Source of the DNA: Imbricaverruca yamaguchii
Taxonomy: Eukaryota; Arthropoda; Thecostraca; Neoverrucidae
DNA: 64,000 bases
Reading direction: 5' to 3'
Assembly: GCA_034440575.1 (NCBI GenBank)
Contig: JAOTOL010001567.1
Coordinates: forward strand, 488,501 to 552,500
The notes beneath the pieces are model-generated. The model was not told the DNA's origin. It worked only from the letters and a program-made list of their open reading frames with translations, and did not search any database. Position 1 is the first letter of the stretch, and the number at the start of each line of letters is the position of its first letter. A program made the translations under genes and the position numbers. Below, piece after piece: positions 34,725-47,234 of the stretch.

Positions 34725-34815
34725 TTGCTCACAACTTGAAAGGTGAGCATCTACGCAGAAAATGAGTGGTCCCATCATCTTAGTCACCTTCATAAACATG
34801 GTGTTCAAAAAACAG
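34725..34815 (-). repeat. Interspersed repeat H, inverted copy
   Basis: On the minus strand it reads AACACCATGTTTATGAAGG then TGACTAAGATGATGGGACC, matching copies 1 and 2. Confidence 0.68.
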
Positions 34816-36365
34816 AAAAAAATTAAAACACCTCTTTACACAGATTTACCTACCCTCACAGCTCCCACTCACTACCACCGGCACCACGAGACAAACCCGC
34901 CACTGCCCGCCACAAATCAACGTCACACATCACACAAGTCTCCTTGCACGAGGGGAGCAATGCTCACAACAGCTGATTGCGGTCGTAGCCGAATCCACAA
35001 TAACATGGGCGAGAAAATGTCATTTTGTAGATGGTCCAGCACATAAATGCTAATGATGAAGTTGAACATGTTTATGGGCTTCGGTTAAAAAATGATTGCT
35101 GTATCTTCTGGATATTTCTTTAAATTTGATAATCTCCCACTTTTCTCCTACTTCTAATCTCCTTCTGACGAATCGCCTTACGACCTCAATCAGCTATTCT
35201 TTATACACCTTTATGCGTGCAGGTTTCAGCAGACTGCATTGGTTTCAGTATTAAGCGCATCCAATTTCGGCGTCTCAGAACGTTGCGTCCGAATGTGACA
35301 CAAGGCGGAAAATGTTTTCCCCGCAGCGTGCATTAAAAATGAATAGTGCAATCAAATTCGGCATAGTGCATAATACGAGCATGCTATTGCGCGTGCAGGT
35401 TTGTTTCGAAACGGCAACAACCGATTTCGGCTGTGTGCAAGAAATTTCGACGCGAACAATACGGTGAAAAAGTGAAAAGCGTGGTCAATATAAATGCATC
35501 TGTGCATTACCTCCAATGCTAGCTGGCTTTTTACGATAACGGCTTACTTCTACGTGTTCTGATGTGTCAACTCGTTACTCAGGTGCTGCGATACTGAACC
35601 GAACACTGCTGACTAGAGGGTGGTTTTTAACCCCCTCCTCCACCCTCGCTTTATATCTGGAAGCGATGCCTAAAGAAGCACCCCACTGGGCGCTCTCGCA
35701 TTATATACATACAACTTTAAAATGCGGTCTTTTATTGGACAATATGTATTTCTCTGTTGTGCAAAAAATAACATTGCTGGCTATGTTGAAACCTTACGCA
35801 CTTAGCTTGTGCATATGTAGATATTTACAGATACACAAATAACATGTATTTGAAAATGTCGTTAATTTCGCATGAACGTCTTACAACGGAAGGGTAAGAA
35901 CAACGAAATGTTCGCAATGATGGGCATGTACCGTACACTTACATACCAGAGCACAAGGTGTACACCAAAGCTACCTAGTCCGTAGGCGACAGTCACCTAG
36001 TCGATAATGTTCTTTAAGGGCTGCGCAGGCCTGCAGGAAGTGCCCAACAAGATGAGCGTGGATGATTGCCCATCTTTCCTCTTCGGTTGGGTTCATGTAC
36101 CGCCCTCTCATACGTCCTTCACCACATGGTATGACGACGTCCAGACGAGGTGTGACCTGCTGACCTTGTGGTTGCGGCATGCTCGGCTTCAAAGAAATAT
36201 TACTGGCTTCTGATTAGTCGAGTGCGTTACCATGCCGAGAAGCGTCGCTTAGCAACCACCCGCTGGTCAATGTCGCATTATGCAGAAAGTGTGCCCTATT
36301 CGCGAAAAGGTTCCCCCTCAATAGCAAGTGCCCACCACCACCAAAATGAACCCCAGAATCCGCTC

Positions 36366-36430
36366 ATTGGCTTCTGATTGGTCATTTTGGCTTACGGGCG
36401 CATCGACTGCGTTGGTGATACAGCGCCCAT
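36366..36430 (-). mobile_element. Micro-retroposon (65 bp) with 12-bp TSD
   Basis: TSD CAGAATCCGCTC occurs exactly at 36354-36365 and 36431-36442. The insert carries TTTTGGCTTACGGGCGCATC and ends GCGCCCAT. A second tail-like fragment without clear TSD lies at 36480-36506. Confidence 0.84.
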
Positions 36431-37004
36431 CAGAATCCGCTCCTGTTTTCTATTAATAGCACATGCCCTTCTTGGTCGAAGCGCCCTAAACTCCAAATAA
36501 CTAACAGCCCCCTCCGGTCTGCACATTGAAATTGATGTCATCACGTCCATTCAGGTTATATCGGCGACGGGTTGTCTTGGTTATTCTCAGTCCACAGCTG
36601 GTACTACCCTGCCATCAAACTACCCGGGATCCTCCTTGTCTTCAACCTAGACTCGATGTCAGTAAGAGTGGATTGTTGAGTAGCGCTCGCGCGCTGTAGT
36701 AGTCAGGAATTTAGCAGCAATAGTAGAATTTAGACTGTGACCGTACTCTGCAACTCGGATTCACGCTATGGTGGTATCTACGGAGTGTGCTGAAACCACC
36801 AACTTTAACAACTCCCTATTGAGTAAGCTGCCAGGGAATGGACTGCGGAGGCACTGTTAGCCTTGTTCCTATCAATGGTGTTAATCGGACAAGAATCAAT
36901 GATCTTCGACTATTTGTTGTTCACGGAGCTACGAAGCACCACCCATAAATCCACTCACAATTCCTCCCTCGACGTTGGCCTAACAGTCAAAGGTCCTATA
37001 CGGG

Positions 37005-37382
37005 GTGGGCAGCAGCACCATGTCCTCCGAAGAGACTAAAGCACGACGGAACGCGGGCAATTCTGCCGAAGGGATACCCGTTATGCGCAAATGTTCTCAA
37101 CAAAGTCGAAAGTGGTGCAGACAGGATCCTTGGAAGGGGGCGATGAAAACAATACGACGGAATAGAAAGCGTCTGGCGCGCCGAAAACTTAGGGTTTTGT
37201 GTGGCGAAGAACCAAAAACTTTTTGTTTGATGTGGTGCATACATTTGGTGCTAAGGGGGATGGCTGGTTCCCAACACAGTGCAAATTACCCCCACTTGCA
37301 ACGCCTTCCACCCCGGTACTTGTGGGTGGGGGTCATATTAAGAAGACAAAGAATTCGCAAAATGGCAACAACAAACACATAG
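37005..37382 (+). other. Unassigned basic ORF, 125 codons
   Basis: The frame opens with ATG (MSSEETKARRN downstream of a first Met) and is rich in Arg and Lys. A second frame (37199-37402) also looks protein-like (FLFDVVHTFGAKGDGWFPTQ). I recognise neither, and no splice context supports them. They could be remnants of a transposable element. Confidence 0.2.
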
Positions 37383-37678
37383 CATCCACTTGCCAGATGT
37401 AGCACCTGGCTCCAACTCAAAAACTCCATAAGCGCTGCCTAGTTGTGTCGTGACAATGGTTTTATTTACAACAGCAGACAGGATGACACTTCAGAGTAGA
37501 ACGTGGGCACATCCCGGATGAGCATATGGTCACAGCGAGTCCACAAGCAGAAGTTCACCCTTGACGTAAGTGCACACAGATTACTGGCGACAATCGTCGC
37601 GACTCCGGGTATGCAATGAATTTGTCGCTGATGTTCCGGCGCACGGACAAGCTAGAACGCGACCTGGTACTTCGATTC

Positions 37679-37841
37679 TTGGTTGGTTGTTGGCTTTACG
37701 ACACATCGACCGTTGAGCCATGCAGCGTCGCCAATCTCTCACGCCGATTGGTGGCGGGCGAAGAGCAGCGACAGGTGAGACTCGAACCCACAACCTTTCG
37801 ATCGTGAGACGAGCAACTTACCCCTAGACTACTCGTCCCCA
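37679..37841 (-). mobile_element. SINE-A, tRNA-derived
   Basis: The element is full length with TSD TACTTCGATTC at 37668-37678 and 37842-37852. Confidence 0.88.
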
Positions 37842-38389
37842 TACTTCGATTCCTGAGCTAAGCAGTGCCACAAGTATCACATGGCGTGTGGAAAGGCCAC
37901 CAGCCAACCAACACCCATATATTACACTTCGTTCAGGGAACGCAGCTGGCAGGATGCTACAACGAGCTCCACTCATTACCAGTCCGGCTCTTTATTTAAA
38001 GGGTTATCAGTGATAGTTGGATGCGCCAGCAGGACTTCGCCCCAGGCAGTGAACTCCATCCTCATTCCACTACCACGGCGATGCCAAAAGGCCGAAAATC
38101 GCGAGTTTGGGTAGCTATTCACCGGCCAAAATCTATCGTACGATTCCGCTAGAAATGGAACACATCCCAGGAGGTCAAGTTACAAATTCTGTAACCAACA
38201 ACACAAATCACCGGCAGTTGAGCGACACCGACCTTCAGTCGGGTCACACCACAACCGTAGGTGTCGACCCAGTCAGGTCACTGACCCTGGCCAAGTCAGG
38301 TCATTCACCCACACGCTGACCCTGGCCATGGGATCACCCACGTGGTTAGACTTGTGCTCTGTAGTCCTGGTGTAGCGAGGCAAATTTGG

Positions 38390-38600
38390 GGGTAATCGAA
38401 TTTATATGCAGAGGATACTTTCTTTAAACCTGCCACAGCAGAAACGAAGGTTGCACTTCTCAGTGAATCATGCGCTATTGGTCACCGAACAGTTCATCGT
38501 CAAGGAATCACTGAACGTCAAAGTGAAAAAATCCAGCATAATCCCCCGAAGAGAATAATGTTCTGCATGCCACAAATTCAGTAACAGTCTACTCGTCCAA
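38390..38600 (+). repeat. Interspersed repeat G, copy 2
   Basis: It shares GGTTGCACTTCTCAGTGAATC and the final CAAATTCAGTAACAGTCTAC with copies 1, 3 and 4. Confidence 0.5.
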
Positions 38601-38756
38601 CACTGGGTCAAACCATGGGCGGCGGTTGGCTGGAGGGACCCCTAGGGCCTCACCGCAGCCACGAGAGGCCTGTGCCATTTCCAAACTCCGGAATCGAGGC
38701 GTCACGTCGTGATCCGTGCACCGGAAAGTCAGTGAGCGGGTGCAGCTCTTGCCACA

Positions 38757-39400
38757 CCATCATTGACCACACCAGCTCTGACACACCATCTCTGCCACAC
38801 CATCTCTGCCACACCATCTCTGACCACACCAGCTCTGCCACACCATCATTGACCACACCAGCTCTGCCACACCATCTCTGACCACACAGCTCTGGCCACA
38901 CCTACCACACACTCTCCCTGCCACCTCACCATCTCTGCCACACCATCTCTGCCACACCATCTCTGCCAACCACAGCTCTACTGCCACACACTCTGCCACA
39001 CCACTCTGCCACACCATCTCTACCACACCATCTCTGCCACACCATCTCTGCCACACCATCTCTGCCACACCATCTCTACCACACCATCTCTGCCACACCA
39101 TCTCTGACCACACCATCTCTGCCACACCATCTCTGCCACACCATCTCTGACCACACCATCTCTGCCACACCATCTCTGACCACACCATCTCTGCCACACC
39201 ATCTCTGCCACACCAGCTCTGCCACACCAGCTCTGCCACACCACGCCACACTTGCCACACCATCTCCCACCATCTGCCACACCATCTCTGCCACACCATC
39301 TCTTGCCACACCAGCTCTGCCACACCATCTCTCGCCACACCAGCTCTGCCACACCATCTCTCGCCACACCATCTCTTGCCACACCAGCTCCACTATCCCT
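38757..39400. repeat. Minisatellite CTCTGCCACACCAT (14-bp unit, about 45 copies)
   Basis: The array begins within about 20 bp of the GATAD1 stop codon, so it probably lies in the 3' UTR. It explains the long WCGRDGV-type open frames. Confidence 0.94.
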
Positions 39401-39415
39401 GCGGCCCGGCGCGCG

Positions 39416-39606
39416 TCACACCATGAACTCCTTGGCGCGCTCGGCGGGGATGGCGCGCGGCCCCAGCCGGGTCCAGACGAAGCCGCTCCGGCCGCACCTG
39501 GCCGTCGCCGTCGGGTAGGGCGCGTTCCGCAGCCGGAAGTAGTCGGACGGCGCGCTGCTCACCAGCGACATGCACTCCAGCCGACGGGGGATCTCCTCGT
39601 CTGGAC
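39416..39606 (-). CDS. GATAD1: GATAD1 exon 4 (GPDEEIPRRLE...EFMV)
   Basis: The acceptor GTGGCCAG|GTCCAG is preceded by purine-rich array DNA and has no polypyrimidine tract. The exon encodes 62 residues, including SSAPSDYFRLRNAPYP and GFVWTRLGP, then TGA. Confidence 0.94.
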
Positions 39607-42600
39607 CTGGCCACACATCGGTCCACAGATGGTCAGTCCACAGATGGTCAGTCCACAGGCGGTCAGTCCACAGGCGGTCAGTCCACAGGCGGTCAATCCA
39701 CAGGCGGTCAGTCCACAGGCGGTCAGTCCACAGATGGTCAGTCCACAGATGGTCAGTCCACAGATGGTCAGTCCACAGATGGTCAGTCCACAGATGGTCA
39801 GTCCAAGTGGTCAGTCCACAGATGGTCAGTCCACAAGGTGGTCAGGCCACAGATGGTCAGTCCACAGATGGTCAGTCCACAGATGGTCAGTCCACAGATG
39901 GTCAGTCCACAGATGGTCAGTCCACAGGCGGTCAATCCACAGGCGGTCAGTCCACAGGCGGTTAGTCCACAGATGGTCGGTCGACAGATGGTCAGTCCAC
40001 AGATGGTCAATCCAGAGCTGGACATTCGAACCAGTAGGATTCAAATAGATTCTAATATATTTGAATCTTGCGAACCTTCGAATCCTGAAAACGAGGATGT
40101 GAACCATGAAAATCAGGATGTTAATCCGAAAAGCAGCGGCCGAATCCCGAAGACATAATTCATACACACAAATCTATGGATTGCTCTGAGTCCAAGGTTT
40201 CCTCAGACAATTAAGCACAACCCGTATATGTCGGAGCTGCATCAGTCTGAGTCGCCTGCGCTGCATCTTGTTACATTGTATTAGTTACTGGCGGACGCAA
40301 CCGCTGTGCTCACTGGCGTTACACCGCCACCGCCATGTTCCGCTCGTTCGCTGTGGGAGTGAAAGCAAGACAGCCTTTGCGGCCACTCAAACAGCAACCT
40401 TTTGGTTGGCAGGAAATCGCCTGCAAGCACAAACTTGCCGATAATTTAACGCACAGGCTACGGCGACGTTCGATAAAACAAATTATGTGTTACGGCTAAG
40501 CATAGACATTTTGTATGAGGTGTCAGTTCCGGTGAAGAATGGGATATGTACTTTGTAATCATGGATGTGGAGAGGAAAAACGTGGGCTAATCGAACATGG
40601 GTGTATTTTCATTGAAACCTGCGAAATCCCAATCTCAGTTTGCACTTCCTGGTGAGACCTGATCGCTTTTTCACACAACATCTCATCGTCAAACAGTGCC
40701 ACTTCGCCTCGAAATGAAGAAAACTATCAGATAATTTTACAGATATGTTCTGGGTGCCAAAAAACCATCTAGGACGCCTATTTTCAAACCAACTTTGAAG
40801 TGCTACCAACTAGTCGGAGGGCACTGCAATGCATACATCGTCGACTTTGTATATTTCTAGTTTGTGGTATTCGGTATTCAGCCTTCGCCTGGCCAAACAT
40901 ATCTTCGGCACGGGTTGCCTTGTCGGGACAGCGTAGCTGGCTGCTTACTGCGTGAACGGCGCCACCCCAGCCCAAGAGAAGCACTGATAATGTGCCAAGA
41001 CAGACCAGGGACGGTCTCCGCCCTTGGTCAGCCCGAGAGGAGCACTAACAATGTGCCAAGACAGACCAGGGATGGTCTCCGCCCTTTGTCAGCCCGAGAG
41101 GAGCACTAACAATGTGCCAAGACAGACCAGGGATGGTCTCCGCCCCTGGTCAGCCCGAGAGGAGCACTAACAATGTGCCAAGACAGACCAGGGATGGTCT
41201 CCGCCCCTGGTCAGCCCGAGAGGAGCACTAACAATGTGCCAAGACAGACCAGGGATGGTCAGCCCGAGAGGAACACTAACAATGTGCCAAGACAGACCAG
41301 GGATGGTCTCGCCCTTGGTCAGCCCGAGAGGAGCACTAACAATGTGCCAAGACAGACCAGGGATGGTCTCCGCCCTTGGTCAGCGGAGCCAGGGATGGTC
41401 TCCGCCCTTGGTCAGCCCGAGAGGAGCACTAACAATGTGCCAAGACAGACCAGGGATGGTCTCCGCCCTTGGTCAGCCCGAGAGGAGCACTAATAATGTG
41501 CCAAGACAGACCAGGGATGGTCTCCGCCCTTGGTCAGCCCGAGAGGAGCACTAACAATGTGCCAAGACAGACCAGGGATGGTCTCTGCCCTTTGTCAGTG
41601 TACACTGCACTCTCGTGCCCCGCGGCGTAACTCTATATCTCTGCGCGAGTTTACACGTACCCGCAAAACTGCAGTGCGCACCCACAAAAGCGCAGTCACA
41701 AATCGCATCCACGTTGTAATTTTTGAACTCTTCCCATTTCAGATAGGCAGCGTGGACATTATTAACGCCTGAAGTTGCCACTGAGCAGCCAGCGTCCATA
41801 ACTTTTCAGATTTGGCTAAGTTCAGGTTTCCTACCAAATGTTTGGAGAAATATTAGCTTCCAATCCTGGAATGCATTTTTTCTCATAAATACGGAAAGAA
41901 CACACCAACTGACCAATAATGAATGAATATCCATTTGTTAAAGGTTTTCACATCAAGCCTCTAAATGCATAATTTGGTCAGCGCTTGTGCCTAGTCTTTA
42001 ACAGCATCGTGTTTGTAAATACTAGGCGCATGCTCACCATTGTAGACAGGAATACACAGTGATGTTGATTCAGGGTTAAAATAATGGTTTTTCGTCAGGT
42101 GTGAGATGTCCAAACGAGCACAATAGGATGTCGAAAGTTGTCATGCAATTAGTGTCATTTAAAATGCTAGCAATGTCTTTGAGATTCATATTTGAGCCAA
42201 TGGTGTAGGTACTTATGACTGCACCTTAATTATTTGTTTTGAGATTCATAATTTAGAAAGAGCTACATTCGGGACATGGATAATAATCTTATGCTATAAA
42301 CGGGCAATGTACGCCACATCACATTATGGACGCTGCATGACCGACGCAGTCGAGGCGCCTTTAATCTCAAATTAATCTCACATTATGGACAATCCCCTTT
42401 CTTGAAAGTGCGTTACGGAATATTCGTGTATTATCATACCTTATCGAGAGCATTGACATGATACTGATAAGCGAGATACTGTTAGAAAGGAGACATGAAG
42501 ACTTCATAGAATCCATCAAGGAGCAGGACGTCGATACTTCTTGGAGGATGCCGATCGAGTGTTCGATAGGTGGTATATTCCACCATATTTCACGAATAAT

Positions 42601-45600
42601 TTAACACTGTGTTGATTACATGGACGAAGTACGGTCTGGGTGGAGAAATGCGATATGAAGACGATGAATTAACTCAGGTTAAAACGGACAGCTCCAATAT
42701 CGGTTTTGGCTAGAGGCTTGGGCGTCGGCAATTACCTATGATGTAAGTGGACGGGTCGAACTCCCGCTCGGGGGGAGGCCTGGGCGCCGGCAGTTACCTA
42801 TGATGTAAGTGGACGGGTCGAACTCCCGCTCGGGGGGAGGCCTGGGCGCCGGCAGTTACCTATGATGTAAGTGGACGGGTCGAACTCCCGCTCGGGGGGA
42901 GGCCTGGGCGCCGGCAGTTACCTATGATGTAAGTGGACGGGTCGAACCCCCGCTCGGGGGGAGGACTGGCGGGCGTGGGCAGTAGCCAGCTGAGCACGGC
43001 CGACTTCTCGCAGTACTGATCCTGCAGCAGGCCTCGGATCTGGGCGTAGTAGATGTCGCCCTCCAGCGAGACCAACGACACGATATCCCCCACTTGGTAG
43101 TAGGTGCCCTGCCAACACAGTACGACGTAGTAGATGGAGCGGCGCCCTACAACCGGAAGTCGGAACTATAGATGAAGCGCCATCCTACTACCAGTAGTCG
43201 ATTCCATATCACTTTTTGGACACAAATCCGGAGCATAATGCTGGCCATGTGAAATATTGGCGGCTCCGTCGGAGGAAAAAATAATTTCCACAATTCTTGG
43301 TGTTTTTTTGTTTTTTTATTTATTTTTTTTTAAAGAGCTGTCGCTGTTTTGAGTGCACAAATCTCGACAGAACATATCATCTGTACTGCGCCAGTATTTT
43401 AATCCAAATATTACGACCATGGCCGGCCGTGGATAAAACAAAGGTGAAAAAAACAAGGCATGTGACATTAACCACTGAGTTGGTAAACATTTCCCAAGAA
43501 TATTTTTCAAAACAGGATTTGCGCAACACACACCGAAACTGTCGCAGAGGTGACTGTCTCTGTGTGTGTCGCGCATAGAGGATGAAAATACTGGCACAGT
43601 GCAGATGATACGTTCTGTCTAGATTTGTGCACTGAAAACAGCTACAGCTCTTTGAAAAATACCAAGAATTGTGGAAATTATGTTCTTCAATAAAGGCTCC
43701 AATACTTCACATGGCATTTTGCTCTTGGAAAACTGGTGATCGTCTTGCATAATTAGGGCTAGAGTAAGTTTGCAGCACTTCGCGGGCTGGTTCTGTCCCA
43801 AAATACCTTGCTTAGTCTTTTTCAGACATATAAGACATATGGTTTCGATGTCTGGTAGAATGCCACATATAATACAGGGAGCACAATATACAGTAATAGG
43901 CAAAGTGAAAGTGAAAAAGCCATGGGAATTTAAACACGGTACATTTTTTGCTTACCTTTCCCAGTTTCTAACCGGCTTTACCGGTAAAAACTGGGTCATC
44001 ACAAAACTATCCTTTCCTGTGAAAACCTCGACCTGCGGTAGGCCTGCACCAATCTCACCTTGTGGAAGACGTAGTTGGTCGTGACCGGCGTGGAGACGGC
44101 CAGCGGAGCCTTCACCGCCTGCGGGCAGCCGGCGTCGGCGTCAAATACCGTGCAGGGAACGAGTGGTCTCGGGGCAAGTTGCTCGTCTCACAATCGAACG
44201 ATTGTGGGTTCGAGTCTCACCTGTCGCTACTCTTCGCCCGCGACCAATCGGCGTGAGAGATTGGCGACGCTACATGACAACGGTCGACGTGTCGTACAAC
44301 CAATAACCAACCAAATAACGTGCACGCCGCACCAGCGACCGGCTGTGTTGTGCACACGGAACTGCTGAGCCAAAGTGCACCGTACACCATCGGATCATTT
44401 GACGCTCGACGTATATTTTCAACTGAGTGATGTTCACAACCGGCCGCATTCGTGGGATCCGTCCCTGGGAGAGAGAGGGAGGAGGTGAGAGGGCGGGGAG
44501 GAATGAGGGTAAGGAGAGATGGTGGGGAACGAATGATGTGCCCAAGTATATTCACATTTCACCGAGACTCTAATGATCGCCACGTGACAAAAAAAAACTA
44601 CAATGGACGATGTACCCCCCCCCCGGGCATCGAGGGCGCATGATGGCCACAACACTGGGCATGGATGGAGCTCCTTGCCATTTCACTCCCGCGACACCCT
44701 CAGCCAGACCTGGAACAATGATCCCATTCTGGAATTGCGATATTCAGAACAGCATATCCTCCCCATAATTACTTCCCACTAGGCCCTCTTTGAGACTGAA
44801 TGATGTCCAACTGATTCAAACGTGGTCCGCACATACAATTCGTAAACAAAGATTGCTGAAAATAACTATTTTTCTTCAGAATGGCAAGGTGATTAGAATT
44901 GCCCTTCCGTGGTTTCAATTGTTAATTTGTATAACAATTTGTGGAAAAAGCAAGGCTGAATATATCGCACTTCCATGTGGTTTTCATTACATGGATTATA
45001 AATCCATGGCAAGCTAAAAATCAATGGCAAATGATGTTCAATGTTTGTGCCTTAGCTTTCGATCCTTTGACCCAATCTTCGATCATCGATAGTCAATTTT
45101 CCCGACACCAAAAGAATCAATCTTTTGGTATCGGAAACACCGATGGTAGGATTGGAATGTATCACATTGTTATTGACAAGGGAATCACCACCAAAAGATG
45201 CACACATCCTGCCCCACCACCAGCTATGAATGTACTGACGCTTTTCTTAAAGATGATGCGACGACCCTTGCCCTTGGGCACGGTCGTGCGGCCCGACGTC
45301 TGCCGGCGGAAGCGTGTCGAGCGCACCGCCCTGGTGACCGTCGGCCGCAGCTCCCGACGGCTGGCGGCGGTGGCCGCAGCGTTGGCAGGGATGGCAGCGG
45401 TGGCCGCAGTGTTGGCAGCGACGACAGCCGGCGCGCCGCCGCCCACCGTCAGCGGCGAGCTGCAGGCCGAGCCGCGCGCCTCGGCGCTCGCGCGGCCGCA
45501 GGCGCGACATACCGGCTCGCCTTCGGCCGACGCCGGCTCCGTCTCGCCGCGGCCGCAGCGCGAGCACGGGCCGCCGGCCGCCGACCGGCCGACTGTCGAC

Positions 45601-45680
45601 CGGGTCGACGTCATGGGCTGTTGCTGCACGCGTATGACGTCACCACCTGCTGACGGGCAAACCGGATAATTACCGCACAT
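39416..45680 (-). CDS. GATAD1: GATAD1-like chromatin protein, four coding exons
   Basis: Vertebrate GATAD1 is a nuclear protein found with KDM5A, EMSY and SIN3B-HDAC at H3K4me3-marked promoters. Exons on -: 45680(or 45614)-45240, 44118-44059, 43108-42922 and 39606-39416; phases agree and the stop is TGA at 39416-39418. Exon 1 carries a Cys4 motif and the conserved KGKGRR(I/H)IFK. Exon 2 matches VKAP..VST..T. Exon 3 matches YYQ(V/I)GD(I/V)VS and YYAQIRG(L/F)(L/I)QDQYCEKSA. Exon 4 matches GP(D/E)E(E/D)(I/L)PR and APS(D/E)YF. The start is uncertain: ATG 45680 or 45614. The Cys4 motif is CSRC-15 aa-CRAC, shorter than the usual 17-18 and without the tryptophan, so GATA-type folding is doubtful. 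The exon 1 donor (AGC|GTCAGT) is inferred from phase. Identity is strong from exon 3. Confidence 0.93.
39617..40017. repeat. Minisatellite CAGATGGTCAGTCCA abutting the GATAD1 exon 4 acceptor
   Basis: The 15-bp unit has two main variants (AGATGG and AGGCGG), about 26 copies. On the minus strand the last unit runs straight into the acceptor GTGGCCAG. Confidence 0.92.
40548..40790 (+). repeat. Interspersed repeat G, copy 3
   Basis: TACTTTGTAATCATGGATG and TCTCAGTTTGCACTTCC match copy 4 at 45945. GATATGTTCTGGGTGCC matches copy 1. It lies in GATAD1 intron 3. Confidence 0.6.
40975..41600. repeat. Minisatellite, 61-bp unit, about 10 copies
   Basis: The unit contains GAGCACTAACAATGTGCC, AAGACAGACCAGGGATGG and TCAGCCCGAGAG. 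Copies are nearly identical. It lies in GATAD1 intron 3. Confidence 0.94.
42065..42200 (-). repeat. Interspersed repeat E, inverted copy
   Basis: On the minus strand it reads TTTCGACATCCTATTGTGC and GACATCTCACACCTGACG, as in the other two copies. Confidence 0.75.
42332..42377 (+). mobile_element. Micro-retroposon (46 bp) with 13-bp TSD
   Basis: TSD TCACATTATGGAC occurs exactly at 42319-42331 and 42378-42390. The insert contains GCTGCATGACCGACGCAGTC and the tail TTTAATCTCAAATTAATC. Confidence 0.84.
42735..42970 (-). repeat. GATAD1: Tandem array of GATAD1 exon 3 end plus donor (62-bp unit, 4 copies)
   Basis: On the minus strand each unit reads CCCCGAGCGGGAGTTCGACC, then the codons for STYII, then the donor ATAG|GTAACTGCCG. 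The copy nearest the exon has GGGGGTTCG where the three decoys have GGGAGTTCG. All donors are intact. Confidence 0.92.
42922..43108 (-). CDS. GATAD1: GATAD1 exon 3 (YYAQIRGLLQDQYCEKSA)
   Basis: The exon is 187 bp from TTGGCAG|GGCACC to ATAG|GTAACT. It has the highest conservation in the gene, with GDIVSLV, IRGLLQDQYCEKSA and FDPSTYIIG. Its last 40-odd bases are the seed of a 62-bp array. Confidence 0.95.
44059..44118 (-). CDS. GATAD1: GATAD1 exon 2 (VKAPLAVSTPVTTNYVFHK)
   Basis: This 60-bp, phase 0 exon runs from CCCGCAG|GCGG to CACAAG|GTGAGA. It matches the short IKAPESVSTI segment of GATAD1. Confidence 0.88.
44155..44313 (+). mobile_element. SINE-A in GATAD1 intron 1
   Basis: It begins GGGAACGAGTGGTC and ends ATAACCAACCAA. 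The flanks ACCGTGCAGG and AACGTGCACG are a diverged TSD. It lies under 40 bp upstream of GATAD1 exon 2 in gene order. Confidence 0.84.
45240..45680 (-). CDS. GATAD1: GATAD1 exon 1 (Cys4 motif, KGKGRRIIFK)
   Basis: This GC-rich open exon runs to AAAAGC|GTCAGT. The cysteines lie at about 45566-45498, followed by an Ala-rich stretch and the KGKGRR block near the end. The first ATG is 45680 (G at -3); 45614 is an alternative with a weak context. Confidence 0.82.
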
Positions 45681-45944
45681 CACGTGACATCGCCTCCTGC
45701 TGATACACAGATGATGCCGTCAGCTCTCAGACGCAGAGATCGTCTCTTACCAGGATGTAAATGACGTCATAGTGGCTGGCATGAACATGATATGAACTTC
45801 CGACCACAGCTGGAAAATGCGCTATGTTGCACTCTTGTGATCCGGGACATCATCCTCCCCGGAAAAATTGTCATCTCTTCCCTGCTAGAAGGCTGAGGGG
45901 ATGCTTCACCTCACGAGGTGGTGGTGGTGGTGGATTTGTACTTT

Positions 45945-46180
45945 GATCAATTTTTACTTTGTAATCCTGGATGTAGAGAGGACAATGTTTTGGGTGATCG
46001 AAAACGGAAAAGATATTTGTATTCAAATATGTGACATCAGAAGTTCAGTTTGCTCTTTTCAATGAGTTATGAGCATGAAACAGCACCATTCACCGGTCAA
46101 ATGAAAAAAATAAGAAGATAATTTGCTGGGTGGGTAATGCTTGAGATTGCGAAAGTCCAGTAACAGCCTGCTATTCCAAT
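45945..46180 (+). repeat. Interspersed repeat G, copy 4
   Basis: It begins TTTTTACTTTGTAATCCTGG and contains GACATCAGAAGTTCAGTTTG, aligned with the other copies. Confidence 0.6.
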
Positions 46181-47234
46181 CCTGTGTTTGGCACAGAAAT
46201 GGTGCAAACTTGTTGCTACTTAAGGGTTATCCCAACTATATAGTAAACTTCAGTCGAACATGTGGAACCACCACTCTTCACAGCTTTAGTCCCTATCCAT
46301 TCTTGTGTTGAATCAGTGTGTTCCAGAATCGATACTAAGACTAATGATAACTCAGAAACATGAGCTGATATTGCTGAAGACACGAAAGGCATATCATGTT
46401 TTTTGTTTCGTTATGTTATTTTGCGATACGTTCAACTGCGGACATAACATCAGCATTATCAGTCTCTGAACATCGTTGTTTGCGGGTGCAAACCGTTGCA
46501 TAAGGTATTGAAACAGCACTGGCTCATTTATAGCAGTCAGTGATTATGGACTAAACATTCCCGCTTTTTTGGTTTCAACAAACTGGAACTATCATCACAT
46601 GTCTAACACTTCGTTGTCTCCATCTGAGCACAACAAGCATGATACTATCGTGAGACGTACAAATATGACACAGAATCGAATTATAGTGATTTATCCCATC
46701 CATGCTGATCTCACCGTAAGACAATCAACTTGATCCATTGGCTCTGTTCATGAGAGCCGGACATAATCCCAAGTACTAAAATAGAAATAAACGATTACAT
46801 AGGAAACATGAATAGAACAATTGATTGTCATCTTCAAAATCCTCCTTGATTCTCACTTTTAACCATATCTCATGTTCTGCTATTCGATCAATTTTGCTTT
46901 CGAACATCATGAATTTTGTGTTCTTCACGAGACTGTATGCCATGACCTCAGAAGTTCGATGGCCCGTATCTCTTAACCTTTGGTCTGATTGACGCAGGTT
47001 TCACTGAAGTTGATTCTTGGCTGAGAACTCAACACACATATTTTCATCAAAATATGAAATATCATGGTGTTATATTGGGAGGGTGCCAATATAACAGGGT
47101 ACCAATTTCAGGTAAATGGATTATTCATAAGGTGATATGGCATACATCACGAGTGTATAGATTAGTTTTTATCGCTATCTCGAATTTAGCCCTTCCTAAC
47201 ATTTGAGTATCAAAACAACTCATGAAGGTTCAAA

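Noticed and set aside
39020..39393. Trp/Cys-rich WCGRDGV repeat frames.
   Set aside because: They are translations of the 14-bp array beyond the GATAD1 stop codon.
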